This document shows, piece after piece, positions 23,589-31,127 of a stretch of 64,000 nt of DNA. The notes below the pieces were generated by a model that was given only the letters and a program-made list of their open reading frames with translations, was not told the origin of the DNA and made no database searches. The position numbers and the translations under genes are program-made. The stretch comes from an uncultured Collinsella sp. (lineage in GTDB: Bacteria > Actinomycetota > Coriobacteriia > Coriobacteriales > Coriobacteriaceae). Every line of letters starts with the position of its first letter. The stretch's first letter is position 1. The stretch spans positions 13,321 through 77,320 of the forward strand of contig URPJ01000009.1 in assembly GCA_900549745.1 (NCBI GenBank), written 5' to 3'.

Positions 23589-24205
23589 GCATCCATTCCG
23601 AGTCGCTTAAGCGCCGCGCCGAGCAGGTCCTCGACACGCATATCCTGCCCATCATACCCGCTCAGGGCAACCTCGGTCTCCTGCGGGCTAAAGCCCATGG
23701 AGAGGAGCGCCGCGCGGGCGTCGTCGATCGCCGAGGGAGCGGCGGCGGGGACCGGCATCGCAACCTGGCCGGGAATCACGTCGACCGGAACAAAGCCCTT
23801 GTCCTTGGCAAAGGTACTCTTGAGCTCCAAGATGAGGCGCTGAGCGGTCTTTTTGCCCACACCGGGCACCTTGGCCATGCCCTTGTCATCCTCGGCCATT
23901 ACCAGGGAATACAGCTGTCCCACGGTATAGGTGGAAAGCACGGCAAGCGCCAGGCGCGGACCGACACCCGACACGGACACGAGCCGATCGAACATCGTGC
24001 GCTCGTCCTTGGAGGCAAAGCCAAAAAGCGTCATGGCGTCCTCGCGCACCTGCATGCGGGTATAGAGGAGAACCTCACCGCCGGGCGTAGGCAGCGTGGC
24101 GGCAGTGCTGCCCGAAATACCGAGCTCAAAGCCCACGCCCGATACATCGACGACGGCCGAGCTCATCGTGGCCTCGACAAGCGTTCCATGGAGCTGGGAG
24201 ATCAT
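23585..24205 (-). CDS. ruvA: Holliday junction DNA-binding protein RuvA
   Basis: 206 residues. The N-terminal OB fold (MISQLHGTLVEATMSSAVVDVSGVGFELG), two HhH motifs (VSGVGPRLALAVL and VPGVGKKTAQRLILEL) and the C-terminal three-helix domain that meets RuvB are present. It forms a tetramer that holds the four-way junction flat. Start codon and ruvC stop overlap by one base (TGATG), so translation is coupled. Confidence 0.97.
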   Translation of the reverse strand: MISQLHGTLVEATMSSAVVDVSGVGFELGISGSTAATLPTPGGEVLLYTRMQVREDAMTLFGFASKDERTMFDRLVSVSGVGPRLALAVLSTYTVGQLYSLVMAEDDKGMAKVPGVGKKTAQRLILELKSTFAKDKGFVPVDVIPGQVAMPVPAAAPSAIDDARAALLSMGFSPQETEVALSGYDGQDMRVEDLLGAALKRLGMDA

Positions 24206-24726
24206 CAGTATCCGGTTCCTCTCTGTTGATAGAACTCGCCGCCGGTAAGCGCCCGGGTGCGGCTTAGGTTAACGTGACAGATGGCGCAGGCCAGGGCATC
24301 GGCGGCATGGTCTGGGTGAGGATCGTGATCGAGCTGCGTGAGCGTGCGCACCATGTAGGCAACCTGCCGTTTATCCGCAGCGCCCGTGCCCACCACGGCT
24401 TGCTTGATCTGCATGGGCGTGTATTCGCCAATCTCGAGCGCGCACTCCGAAAGCGCCACGAGCGCAGCACCGCGGGCATGCGCCGTGGGGATGGCCGAGC
24501 GGACGTTAGCGCCAAAGTAGATGCTCTCGATAGCAGCGGTATCGGGACGGTAGCGTTCGACGACGCCCTTGAGGTCGCGGGCGATATGAGACAGGCGTAC
24601 CGCGAGCGGGCTGCCCGCGCTGGTCTCGATACAACCGTAGGCACGGCAACGAACCTCGCCACGCCGCTCCTCGATAATCCCCCAGCCCGTATGGGCCAAA
24701 CCGGGATCGATACCCAAGATAACCAA
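24205..24726 (-). CDS. ruvC: Crossover junction endodeoxyribonuclease RuvC
   Basis: 173 residues with RNase H-like fold. The acidic catalytic set is in place: D7 in LGIDPGLAHTG, the E of AIESIYFG (about 67), and the two Ds of HPDHAADALACA (about 141-144). It cuts Holliday junctions. The start is TTG at 24726 with GGGGAGG five bases before it. First gene of ruvCAB, with a LexA box 57-68 bases upstream. Confidence 0.97.
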   Translation of the reverse strand: MVILGIDPGLAHTGWGIIEERRGEVRCRAYGCIETSAGSPLAVRLSHIARDLKGVVERYRPDTAAIESIYFGANVRSAIPTAHARGAALVALSECALEIGEYTPMQIKQAVVGTGAADKRQVAYMVRTLTQLDHDPHPDHAADALACAICHVNLSRTRALTGGEFYQQRGTGY

Positions 24727-24782
24727 GCCAACCTCCCCTCGTCACAAGCACGATGCGAGACAAGGCCCCGCGCATCATTCAC

Positions 24783-24794
24783 GAACGTCTGTTC
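24783..24794. promoter_or_regulatory. LexA (SOS) box upstream of ruvCAB
   Basis: GAACGTCTGTTC, a perfect GAAC-N4-GTTC palindrome as in Gram-positive SOS boxes, 57 bases upstream of the ruvC start and next to a TATTCT on the minus strand that could be the -10. Implies induction by DNA damage. Confidence 0.72.
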
Positions 24795-24863
24795 TAGAAT
24801 AACACAACGGGGCCAAGACGCTTAGTTGAAGTATCGGGGTTGGGAGCGAATCCCATCCCATAG

Positions 24864-26849
24864 TTAGTTCTGCGAGAAGAACGGGAACTGTCGGGGATCC
24901 ACCGGCGGATGCGGCATCGGACCTCCCTGGGGCCCACCCTGTGGTCCGCCCTGGCCGCCCATCATCTTGTCGATGGCGTCCTGGACCTCGCCCTCGAACT
25001 TTTTCATTCCCTCGTGCAAACGACGCTGACCGTCCTCAGAGCGCAGCTCTTCCATCTGCTCGGGCGAAATACCCAACAGCTCGCCCAATATGCCCATCAT
25101 CTCGCCGCGCATACGGTCACTCGTGTCGTCGTCGGCAAAGCGGCGCACCTCGGCGCGTGCCAGCGAATCAACCGTCATGCGCTCCTTACCGTTGAGCCCC
25201 AGATCGGACCATGCAAGCATGTACGGCCAGGCGCGCTCGGCAAACGAACGGGCCGAGACGATCGGGGCCGTCGGTAGCATGCGACGAGCAGCCTCACCCT
25301 GGCGCACGAGCATCAGCAGCAGCGAGCAGGCCTCGGGCTTGGCGGCGGCCATCGGGATGTCGTCAAAGGGACGGTTGCGGTCCACGTGCGACTCGAGCGC
25401 ACCATCGACCTCACCCGGCTCAAGCCCGCCCAGCAGCTGCGCCGCGCGATCGAGCATATCAACCGGGCCGGCGAGCGTCGAGAGCGCCTGCGCCAGCACG
25501 CGATCCATGCAATCCTCCACCGCGTTGAGTGTCACGAGCTCTTGGGGCACCACGGCCGAGGCACGGTTGCGCACGCGTGCAACAAACTCGAGCGTCGACA
25601 GATACACGTCACCAAAGGGCGCAAAGTCGCCCTGATAGCCGCCGGACAGCGCGGGCGCCGCCAGTGCGTACTCAGTCTTGGAAAGCGGGCTCAACGCCAT
25701 GGCGCCCAGCTCGAGCGCCGTATCCTCGAGCATCAGGCCCAGCGCACGCGAACGCAGGCGTTCGGCATCGCCCGCCGACACGTCGCGGTCGAGCACGCGC
25801 GCCGCATCCGGCGCATCGCGCTCGACGGTGCAAATGTGCAGGCGCTCGGCGATTGAGCGAACAGCGGAACAGCGGGCAGCCTCGGACTCCTCCTGCGCCG
25901 GCGTAAAGATGCGGTTGCGCCCCAGCACCAGGCCAATCACATTACGCGGGCCCAGAGCGTCGACGGCAAGCGCCGCCAACAGGGACGACGGCAAATCGCC
26001 CTCGAGCGCCACCACGGCACGCGACGCACCGCGGGCGCGGGCATTGTCGCGCACGGCAAGCACCAGCGCCTGCCACAGCCACTCCTCGGAGCGAAACTGG
26101 GGCAGCTCATGGTCCTCCAGGGCATCGAGCATCACGCCGCGCTGAATCTCCTGAACCAGCAGGCTCTCCTCAAAGCACGGCGCCTGGGCCACCACGCGAC
26201 CGCAATCGTCGAGCACAAACGACCCGCCGGTATACACCGACTCGTCATAGGCGCCGACCGGAGCCACGCAGGCAAACCATACGCTGCGCTTGGAGGCGAT
26301 CTTGCGGTAAGCACCGCTGCGCACGGCGGCGACGGCGGCGGTCTCGCGATCGGTCATGTCAAACGCATTAAACTGGAAATAGGCAATGAGGTCGACACCG
26401 GTCGGCAGCATCTCGAGCTCGCGATCCAGGTCAAACACCACGGCGATGCGCACGCCGTCCACGTCAAACACCGGCGGTGCCCAACGTGTGTCGTTGTTCT
26501 CACCGCGCTGCAGGGCAATACTTGCGCGCGCAGGCACCACGCGACCATCCTTAAGCATCATATAGTCAAGCAGGGGTTGGCCCTCAAACGAAACCGCAGC
26601 GGGCACGATGCAGATCATATCGAGCTCTTGGATGCGCTCGGCAACGCCCGTCAGGCCCGTCAGCATATCGTGCTCAAAATCGGCAGCGCCCACCAGGCTG
26701 CCCGGCATGGCACCCATAAAGAGCGGAGCCGGAACGCACAGCACGCGCGCGCCGCGCTCATGAGCCAGGCGAGCCTGGTCCTCGATGCGGCCGCAAATGC
26801 CCTCGATGTCACCCAGGCGCATATCGATCTGTGCAAGTGCGAGCTTCAT
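24864..26849 (-). CDS. Nitrilase/NAD-synthetase-like protein with degenerate active sites
   Basis: 661 residues laid out like glutamine-dependent NAD synthetase (amidase domain about 1-260, NadE-like domain about 270-540) plus a C-terminal extension ending in GGPQGGPQGGP repeats (about 540-661). Both active sites look broken. In the amidase domain, the catalytic Glu of the PEL block is Ala41 (VPAPLFMG), the Lys position is Ala109, and the Cys of the C-x-D motif is Val138. In the NadE part, the ATP PP-loop SGGxDS is EGDLPSS (284-290), though LSKTEY (390-395) and DFAPFGDVY (409-417) still match the family. I infer a non-catalytic or repurposed relative. No ribosome site problem: ATG 26849 starts MKLALAQIDMRLGD. 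Neighbours are ruvCAB and dfx. Confidence 0.75.
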   Translation of the reverse strand: MKLALAQIDMRLGDIEGICGRIEDQARLAHERGARVLCVPAPLFMGAMPGSLVGAADFEHDMLTGLTGVAERIQELDMICIVPAAVSFEGQPLLDYMMLKDGRVVPARASIALQRGENNDTRWAPPVFDVDGVRIAVVFDLDRELEMLPTGVDLIAYFQFNAFDMTDRETAAVAAVRSGAYRKIASKRSVWFACVAPVGAYDESVYTGGSFVLDDCGRVVAQAPCFEESLLVQEIQRGVMLDALEDHELPQFRSEEWLWQALVLAVRDNARARGASRAVVALEGDLPSSLLAALAVDALGPRNVIGLVLGRNRIFTPAQEESEAARCSAVRSIAERLHICTVERDAPDAARVLDRDVSAGDAERLRSRALGLMLEDTALELGAMALSPLSKTEYALAAPALSGGYQGDFAPFGDVYLSTLEFVARVRNRASAVVPQELVTLNAVEDCMDRVLAQALSTLAGPVDMLDRAAQLLGGLEPGEVDGALESHVDRNRPFDDIPMAAAKPEACSLLLMLVRQGEAARRMLPTAPIVSARSFAERAWPYMLAWSDLGLNGKERMTVDSLARAEVRRFADDDTSDRMRGEMMGILGELLGISPEQMEELRSEDGQRRLHEGMKKFEGEVQDAIDKMMGGQGGPQGGPQGGPMPHPPVDPRQFPFFSQN

Positions 26850-26886
26850 GGCCCAGCCCTTTCCGTCGTAAATCGTCGTTGTCGTA

Positions 26887-26920
26887 GTAAAAGCGCCGGC
26901 CGCATAATGCAGCCGGCGCT
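26887..26920 (-). terminator. Terminator after the superoxide reductase gene
   Basis: A perfect 9-bp stem (26891-26899 with 26912-26920, AGCGCCGGC/GCCGGCGCT), followed on the minus strand by TTTTAC. Confidence 0.75.
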
Positions 26921-26966
26921 CGCATGTGCATATGCTAGCTATGATACCCCGAGCGGGGGCGCGCTC

Positions 26967-27329
26967 CTAGAACGTCGCGGACCACAGCCCATGCAGGTTG
27001 CAGTAGGCATAGACGGTACCGGTCTTGGAGCCGCCAGCGAAAAACGTCGTGGGCTTCATGCCGGGCTCGAGGTAATGGACCTCCAGGCGCCCCTCGGCCT
27101 CAAGCGCGATCCACTCGATGTAGTGCTCGGGCAGCATGGGGTGCTCCGTCGAGCCCACGCGTGCGCGAATGACGTGGCCGTCGCGCTCGATCTCGACAAC
27201 AGGCACGTGCTTCTCGTGCGCCGCGTCCTCGGTGTTCGCCGTCAGCTCCGTGCAGCCGGCAGGGGTCGCAACGCCGTCGCCAAGGGCGGCAACGAGCTTG
27301 CCATCGGAGTCCTTAAAGAAATTCGCCAT
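26967..27329 (-). CDS. Superoxide reductase (desulfoferrodoxin family, 1Fe type)
   Basis: 120 residues. It reduces superoxide to hydrogen peroxide in the cytosol of anaerobes. The Fe site ligands are visible: H41 in HEKHVPVVE, H63 and H69 in STEHPMLPEHYIEWI, C110 and H113 in CNLHGLW. The N-terminal desulforedoxin domain with four cysteines is absent, so it is a neelaredoxin-like single-iron enzyme. The ATG at 27329 is preceded by AAAGGAG; the much longer open frame upstream is not coding. Flanked by the SNF2 gene and its own terminator, so it is transcribed alone. Confidence 0.95.
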   Translation of the reverse strand: MANFFKDSDGKLVAALGDGVATPAGCTELTANTEDAAHEKHVPVVEIERDGHVIRARVGSTEHPMLPEHYIEWIALEAEGRLEVHYLEPGMKPTTFFAGGSKTGTVYAYCNLHGLWSATF

Positions 27330-27493
27330 GATGTTCTCCTTTGCTGATGTGCCAATGTACTTGACGCTTCTTATGCCCAAAGAGCGCCGAACCATCCATG
27401 GCATTGCAAATGAACACATAACGGGGAGGCAAGCGGTCGGGCCAGGACGAACCGGTGACCCGGCCCGACCCGGCAGCCCCATCCCGCGCGCAG

Positions 27494-30400
27494 CTAGCGA
27501 CCGTCGCCGCCGAGCAGCGCCAGAACATCCTCGCGCGTGAACAGCGCCGATGAGATGCCGTCGCCGCCGAGCACGCTGTTGACCAGATCGCGTTTGGACT
27601 CCTGCATCTGCATGATGCGCTCCTCGATCGTGTCCTTGGCAATGAGCTTGTACACGGTCACGGTGTGCTGCTGGCCAATGCGGTGGGCGCGGTCGGTCGC
27701 CTGGTCCTGCGCCGCCACGTTCCACCACGGGTCGTAGTGGATGACCACGTCGGCAGCCGTCAAATTAAGGCCCACGCCGCCCGCCTTGAGCGAAATCAAG
27801 AACACCGGCACCTCGCCCGCCTGGAACTGCGCAACCATCTTGGCGCGACTCTCCTTAGACGATGCGCCCGTAAGCTTAAGAAAGGCGATATCCTCCTTGA
27901 CCAGGCGCTTGCCAATGATATCGAGCATGCCCGTAAACTGGCTGAACAGCAAGATGCGGTGACCGCCGTCAAGCGCGCCGTGAACGAGCTCCATGCACGT
28001 ATCGAGCTTGGCGCTTCCCGCCTTGTAGTCCGCATAGTGCAGATGCGGGTCGCAGCAGATCTGACGCAGCTTGGTGAGCTCGGCAAGTACCTTGAGCTTG
28101 TCTTTCTTAAACTCCCCGGCCTCGCGGTGCTGCACTTGCTGGGCAATGCGGTCCTGGTTGGCCAGGTAGAGCTTGCGCTGCTCGCCGGTAAGCTGCGCCA
28201 TCACCGTATCCTCGATCTTCTCGGGCAGATCGGCCACCACCTCTTCCTTGACGCGACGCAGCACAAACGGCGATACGAGCGCCTGCAGACGAGCGGCACT
28301 ATCGCCCTCAGCATGCTCGACGGGACTTTCAAAGCGCTTGGCAAATGAGTCGCGCGTGCCCAGAAGGCCCGGCATCAAAAAGTCGAAGATGCTCCAGAGC
28401 TCGGACAGGCGGTTTTCGATGGGCGTGCCCGTCAGGGCAAAGCGCACGCCGGCCGGCAGGCGCTTGGCGGCGCGGGCCACCTGGGTGAGCGGGTTTTTAA
28501 TGTACTGGGCCTCGTCGAGTACCACGCGGGTAAAGTCCTGCTCGACGTATTCGTCGATGTCGCGGCGCATGAGGTCATACGACGTCACGACCACGTTGTG
28601 CTCGGCTGCGCCGGCAATTTGCACGCGACGCTGGGCTTTGGCGCCCACGATGGCGCACACATCAAGCGAGGGGGCAAAGCGCTCTAGCTCGGCGGTCCAG
28701 TTGTACACAAGCGACGCGGGGCACACTACGAGCGTGGGCTTGGTATCCCCCGCTTCCACGCGCGCCAGAATGTGCGCGATCATCTGCAGTGTTTTGCCCA
28801 GGCCCATATCGTCGGCCAAGATGCCGCCAAGGCCCAGATGCTCAAGCGAGCCGAGCCACTGGTAGCCGTCGACCTGGTAGCCACGCAGCGTAGCCTTGAG
28901 CGAGGCGGGCACCGTAAAGTCCATCTTGCCGAGCGTGTCCAGACGCTCGACGGTGCGGCGGAACGCGGCGTCGCGATCGGCCTCGAGCGCCGGCGTGCGC
29001 TCGAGCATGCTATCGACAAAAAGGGTGCTCGACGCGGGAAGCGACACGCCATCGAGCAGGTCGACGGCATCGACGCCCAAGTCCTCGGCAAGGCCAAACG
29101 CGGCACGAGCGCCCTCGTCCAGGCGAACGATGTCGCCGGATGTAAGGCGCGCAAACGTCTGGTGACGCTTGTAGGAGTCAAGGTAGATGGCAAGGTCTGC
29201 CGCCGAAAGGCCACTTGCGCCCAGTTCGACGTCGAGCAGGTTACTCTTGACGGTCGCACGCACCGAAAGCTTGGGCGCAGGACGGACCGAGATCTGGCGC
29301 AGGCGGTCGCTGAGCATGACCTCGCCCAGTTCGGACAGGGCAGACAGGCCCTCGGTCAGCAAGTGAAACAGGCGGGCGTCATCGCGTTCCTCAAACGCCA
29401 GGCCACCCTCGTAGAAATCGAAGTACAGGGCAGCCGTGTCCATAACGCGAAACTCCGCCACCGTATCGCGGGGCGGAACGCCGGGGCGCTGCTCTTCGAA
29501 AGGACTGCCCGGAGCACCAAGACTAAAGAGATCCGCCGACCAATCGCCGTAGGTCACCGTAATCTTGCAGGTCACAAGACCATCGTCGACGCCAATCGCC
29601 ATGGCAAAACTCGGCTTGGGCGCCACGGCGTCAAGTACGGCGGGAGCGGTCAGGTCGGTGTAGTCGCGCAAGATAGGCAGCGCCATGCGGCAGAACTCGC
29701 CCACCTGGTCGGCGGCGATATGGACCGGTGTGCGGCAGGGCAACAAGTGCGAAAGGAACGGCGCCGCATGTTGGGCAAACGCCGTGTCGGTACGGCGCGC
29801 GCGGCGCGTATCGACCAGATAGGCTGCATCGCCCGCGACAAAGCAGTACGTATCGGCCGGCAGGCGCAAGTCGTAGCTGCCTCCCGCCGCCGGTGCAATC
29901 TTGGCGGCAAGGAGCGGCGGGCGCTTAGCCGGGACTTCGCCCTCCCCCTGCGGCGACGGCTCGACCGCCACCTCGTAGGAGCGATGCGTCGTCGTCCCCC
30001 GCGACCAAGCAGGCTCAAAGGAAATGGTCCTGCCACGCAGCAGGTCCAGCACGGACACGACGGAATACTCGGATACCGGCAACTGACGCTCGGCGACAAA
30101 ACCGCTGCGGGCAAAGTCATACGATGCCGAGCGCGAACTCGTGATGTCGCTCAGGTAGGCGACCGTCATTGCGACAAAGTCAAGCAGCTTTGTCGACACG
30201 TCATCGAAAGCCTCGGGCACATGGGCAAACGTAAGCTTCTTGCCATAGGAGAACGTACCGCCGCGCACATAGGCATCGGCCATGCCGTCGATATCCTTAA
30301 CCACGTAGGACACCGAACCGCTACGAATGCGAAACTCGAGCGCCCAGTTAAAACGATCGGCAAACAGCGGATTGTAGTACGGCACCAGCGAGGGCTCCAG

Positions 30401-30967
30401 CACCGCTTTGGGCGCATCGGGGTCAATGGTGCTGGCGAGCTTGCGGCGCATGACCGCGAGCTCGTCCATGCGCGCGTCCGAAAGATCGGAAAGCGCCGCC
30501 ACAAGGCTCGGGCTCGTGGGGACGGGCGCCGGGAAGGGAAAGTTGGGGTTGACCGCAGATGCGGTGGGCGCGGGGCGCGTGGGCTGCTTGGACTGTGCGG
30601 GCGGTACTGTAAACGTGCGGACCGGTGTGCGCAGGCCCTCGACGGGCTCGGCGCCGCTGGCATCCAGATACGCCAGCGCCGTGGCGATGGCGTGCTTGCA
30701 CATGCCGGAATAGCGAAAGGCGGCCGGGCAATCGCAGTCGTAGTCGATAACCTCGTGCTCGTCCATGTCGAGCGCCACGTGCGTCTTGTACAGGTCGCCG
30801 CGCGAGCCGCGCACCGAGCCCTCGATGTTCACGTTTTTGGAGAAGCGCGAGCCGGAGTCCTCAAACGACAGCACGGCGCCGTTGAGCATGAGCGAGCGGC
30901 CCTTCATAAAGGTGCCGCTCAGCGCCGCCTCTTTCCGGAGCGCCTGCACAAACGTCCCCTGCGCCAT
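27494..30967 (-). CDS. SNF2-family helicase with SWIM zinc finger
   Basis: 1157 residues. The N-terminal SWIM motif CDCPAAFRYSGMCKH (CxC...CxH) lies near residue 80. A long middle region (DUF3670-like position) follows, and then the two RecA-like domains of SNF2: ADDMGLGKTLQM (motif I), VLDEAQYIKNP (motif II, DEAQ), ALTGTPIENRL (motif III), and the C-terminal LLFSQFTGMLD and TDRAHRIGQ (motif VI). Translocates on DNA using ATP; known bacterial relatives (HepA/RapA and SWIM-SNF2) act on RNA polymerase or in DNA repair. The ATG at 30967 has GGAGG five bases upstream; codons above it are not needed. Tandem with dnaE, separated by a 36-bp inverted repeat. Confidence 0.92.
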   Translation of the reverse strand: MAQGTFVQALRKEAALSGTFMKGRSLMLNGAVLSFEDSGSRFSKNVNIEGSVRGSRGDLYKTHVALDMDEHEVIDYDCDCPAAFRYSGMCKHAIATALAYLDASGAEPVEGLRTPVRTFTVPPAQSKQPTRPAPTASAVNPNFPFPAPVPTSPSLVAALSDLSDARMDELAVMRRKLASTIDPDAPKAVLEPSLVPYYNPLFADRFNWALEFRIRSGSVSYVVKDIDGMADAYVRGGTFSYGKKLTFAHVPEAFDDVSTKLLDFVAMTVAYLSDITSSRSASYDFARSGFVAERQLPVSEYSVVSVLDLLRGRTISFEPAWSRGTTTHRSYEVAVEPSPQGEGEVPAKRPPLLAAKIAPAAGGSYDLRLPADTYCFVAGDAAYLVDTRRARRTDTAFAQHAAPFLSHLLPCRTPVHIAADQVGEFCRMALPILRDYTDLTAPAVLDAVAPKPSFAMAIGVDDGLVTCKITVTYGDWSADLFSLGAPGSPFEEQRPGVPPRDTVAEFRVMDTAALYFDFYEGGLAFEERDDARLFHLLTEGLSALSELGEVMLSDRLRQISVRPAPKLSVRATVKSNLLDVELGASGLSAADLAIYLDSYKRHQTFARLTSGDIVRLDEGARAAFGLAEDLGVDAVDLLDGVSLPASSTLFVDSMLERTPALEADRDAAFRRTVERLDTLGKMDFTVPASLKATLRGYQVDGYQWLGSLEHLGLGGILADDMGLGKTLQMIAHILARVEAGDTKPTLVVCPASLVYNWTAELERFAPSLDVCAIVGAKAQRRVQIAGAAEHNVVVTSYDLMRRDIDEYVEQDFTRVVLDEAQYIKNPLTQVARAAKRLPAGVRFALTGTPIENRLSELWSIFDFLMPGLLGTRDSFAKRFESPVEHAEGDSAARLQALVSPFVLRRVKEEVVADLPEKIEDTVMAQLTGEQRKLYLANQDRIAQQVQHREAGEFKKDKLKVLAELTKLRQICCDPHLHYADYKAGSAKLDTCMELVHGALDGGHRILLFSQFTGMLDIIGKRLVKEDIAFLKLTGASSKESRAKMVAQFQAGEVPVFLISLKAGGVGLNLTAADVVIHYDPWWNVAAQDQATDRAHRIGQQHTVTVYKLIAKDTIEERIMQMQESKRDLVNSVLGGDGISSALFTREDVLALLGGDGR

Positions 30968-30988
30968 CACTTCCTCCAATCCACACAA

Positions 30989-31113
30989 GGTAGCTAATTT
31001 GGGACGGGGCTATTTTAGCTACCCCCATACATCGGTTGAGATGTATTCCGACCCCGACTCATTCGCCGTCAGTCAAAGGGTAGCTAAAATAGCCCCGTCC
31101 CAAATTAGCTACC
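30989..31113. repeat. Perfect 36-bp inverted repeat between dnaE and the SNF2 gene
   Basis: Arms 30989-31024 and 31078-31113 are exact complements (36 of 36), with a 53-base loop that itself holds ATACATC/GATGTAT. Each arm also has its own short terminal palindrome (GTAGCTA...TAGCTAC). The right arm includes TAGCCCCGTCCCAAA, which recurs at 50105-50119. The dnaE stop is 14 bases from the right arm. Confidence 0.85.
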
Positions 31114-31127
31114 CCGGCAAAATCATT

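Noticed and set aside
27330..27728. Long N-terminal extension of the superoxide reductase
   Set aside because: Overlaps the SNF2 gene end, has no family similarity, and ATG 27329 has a strong ribosome site.
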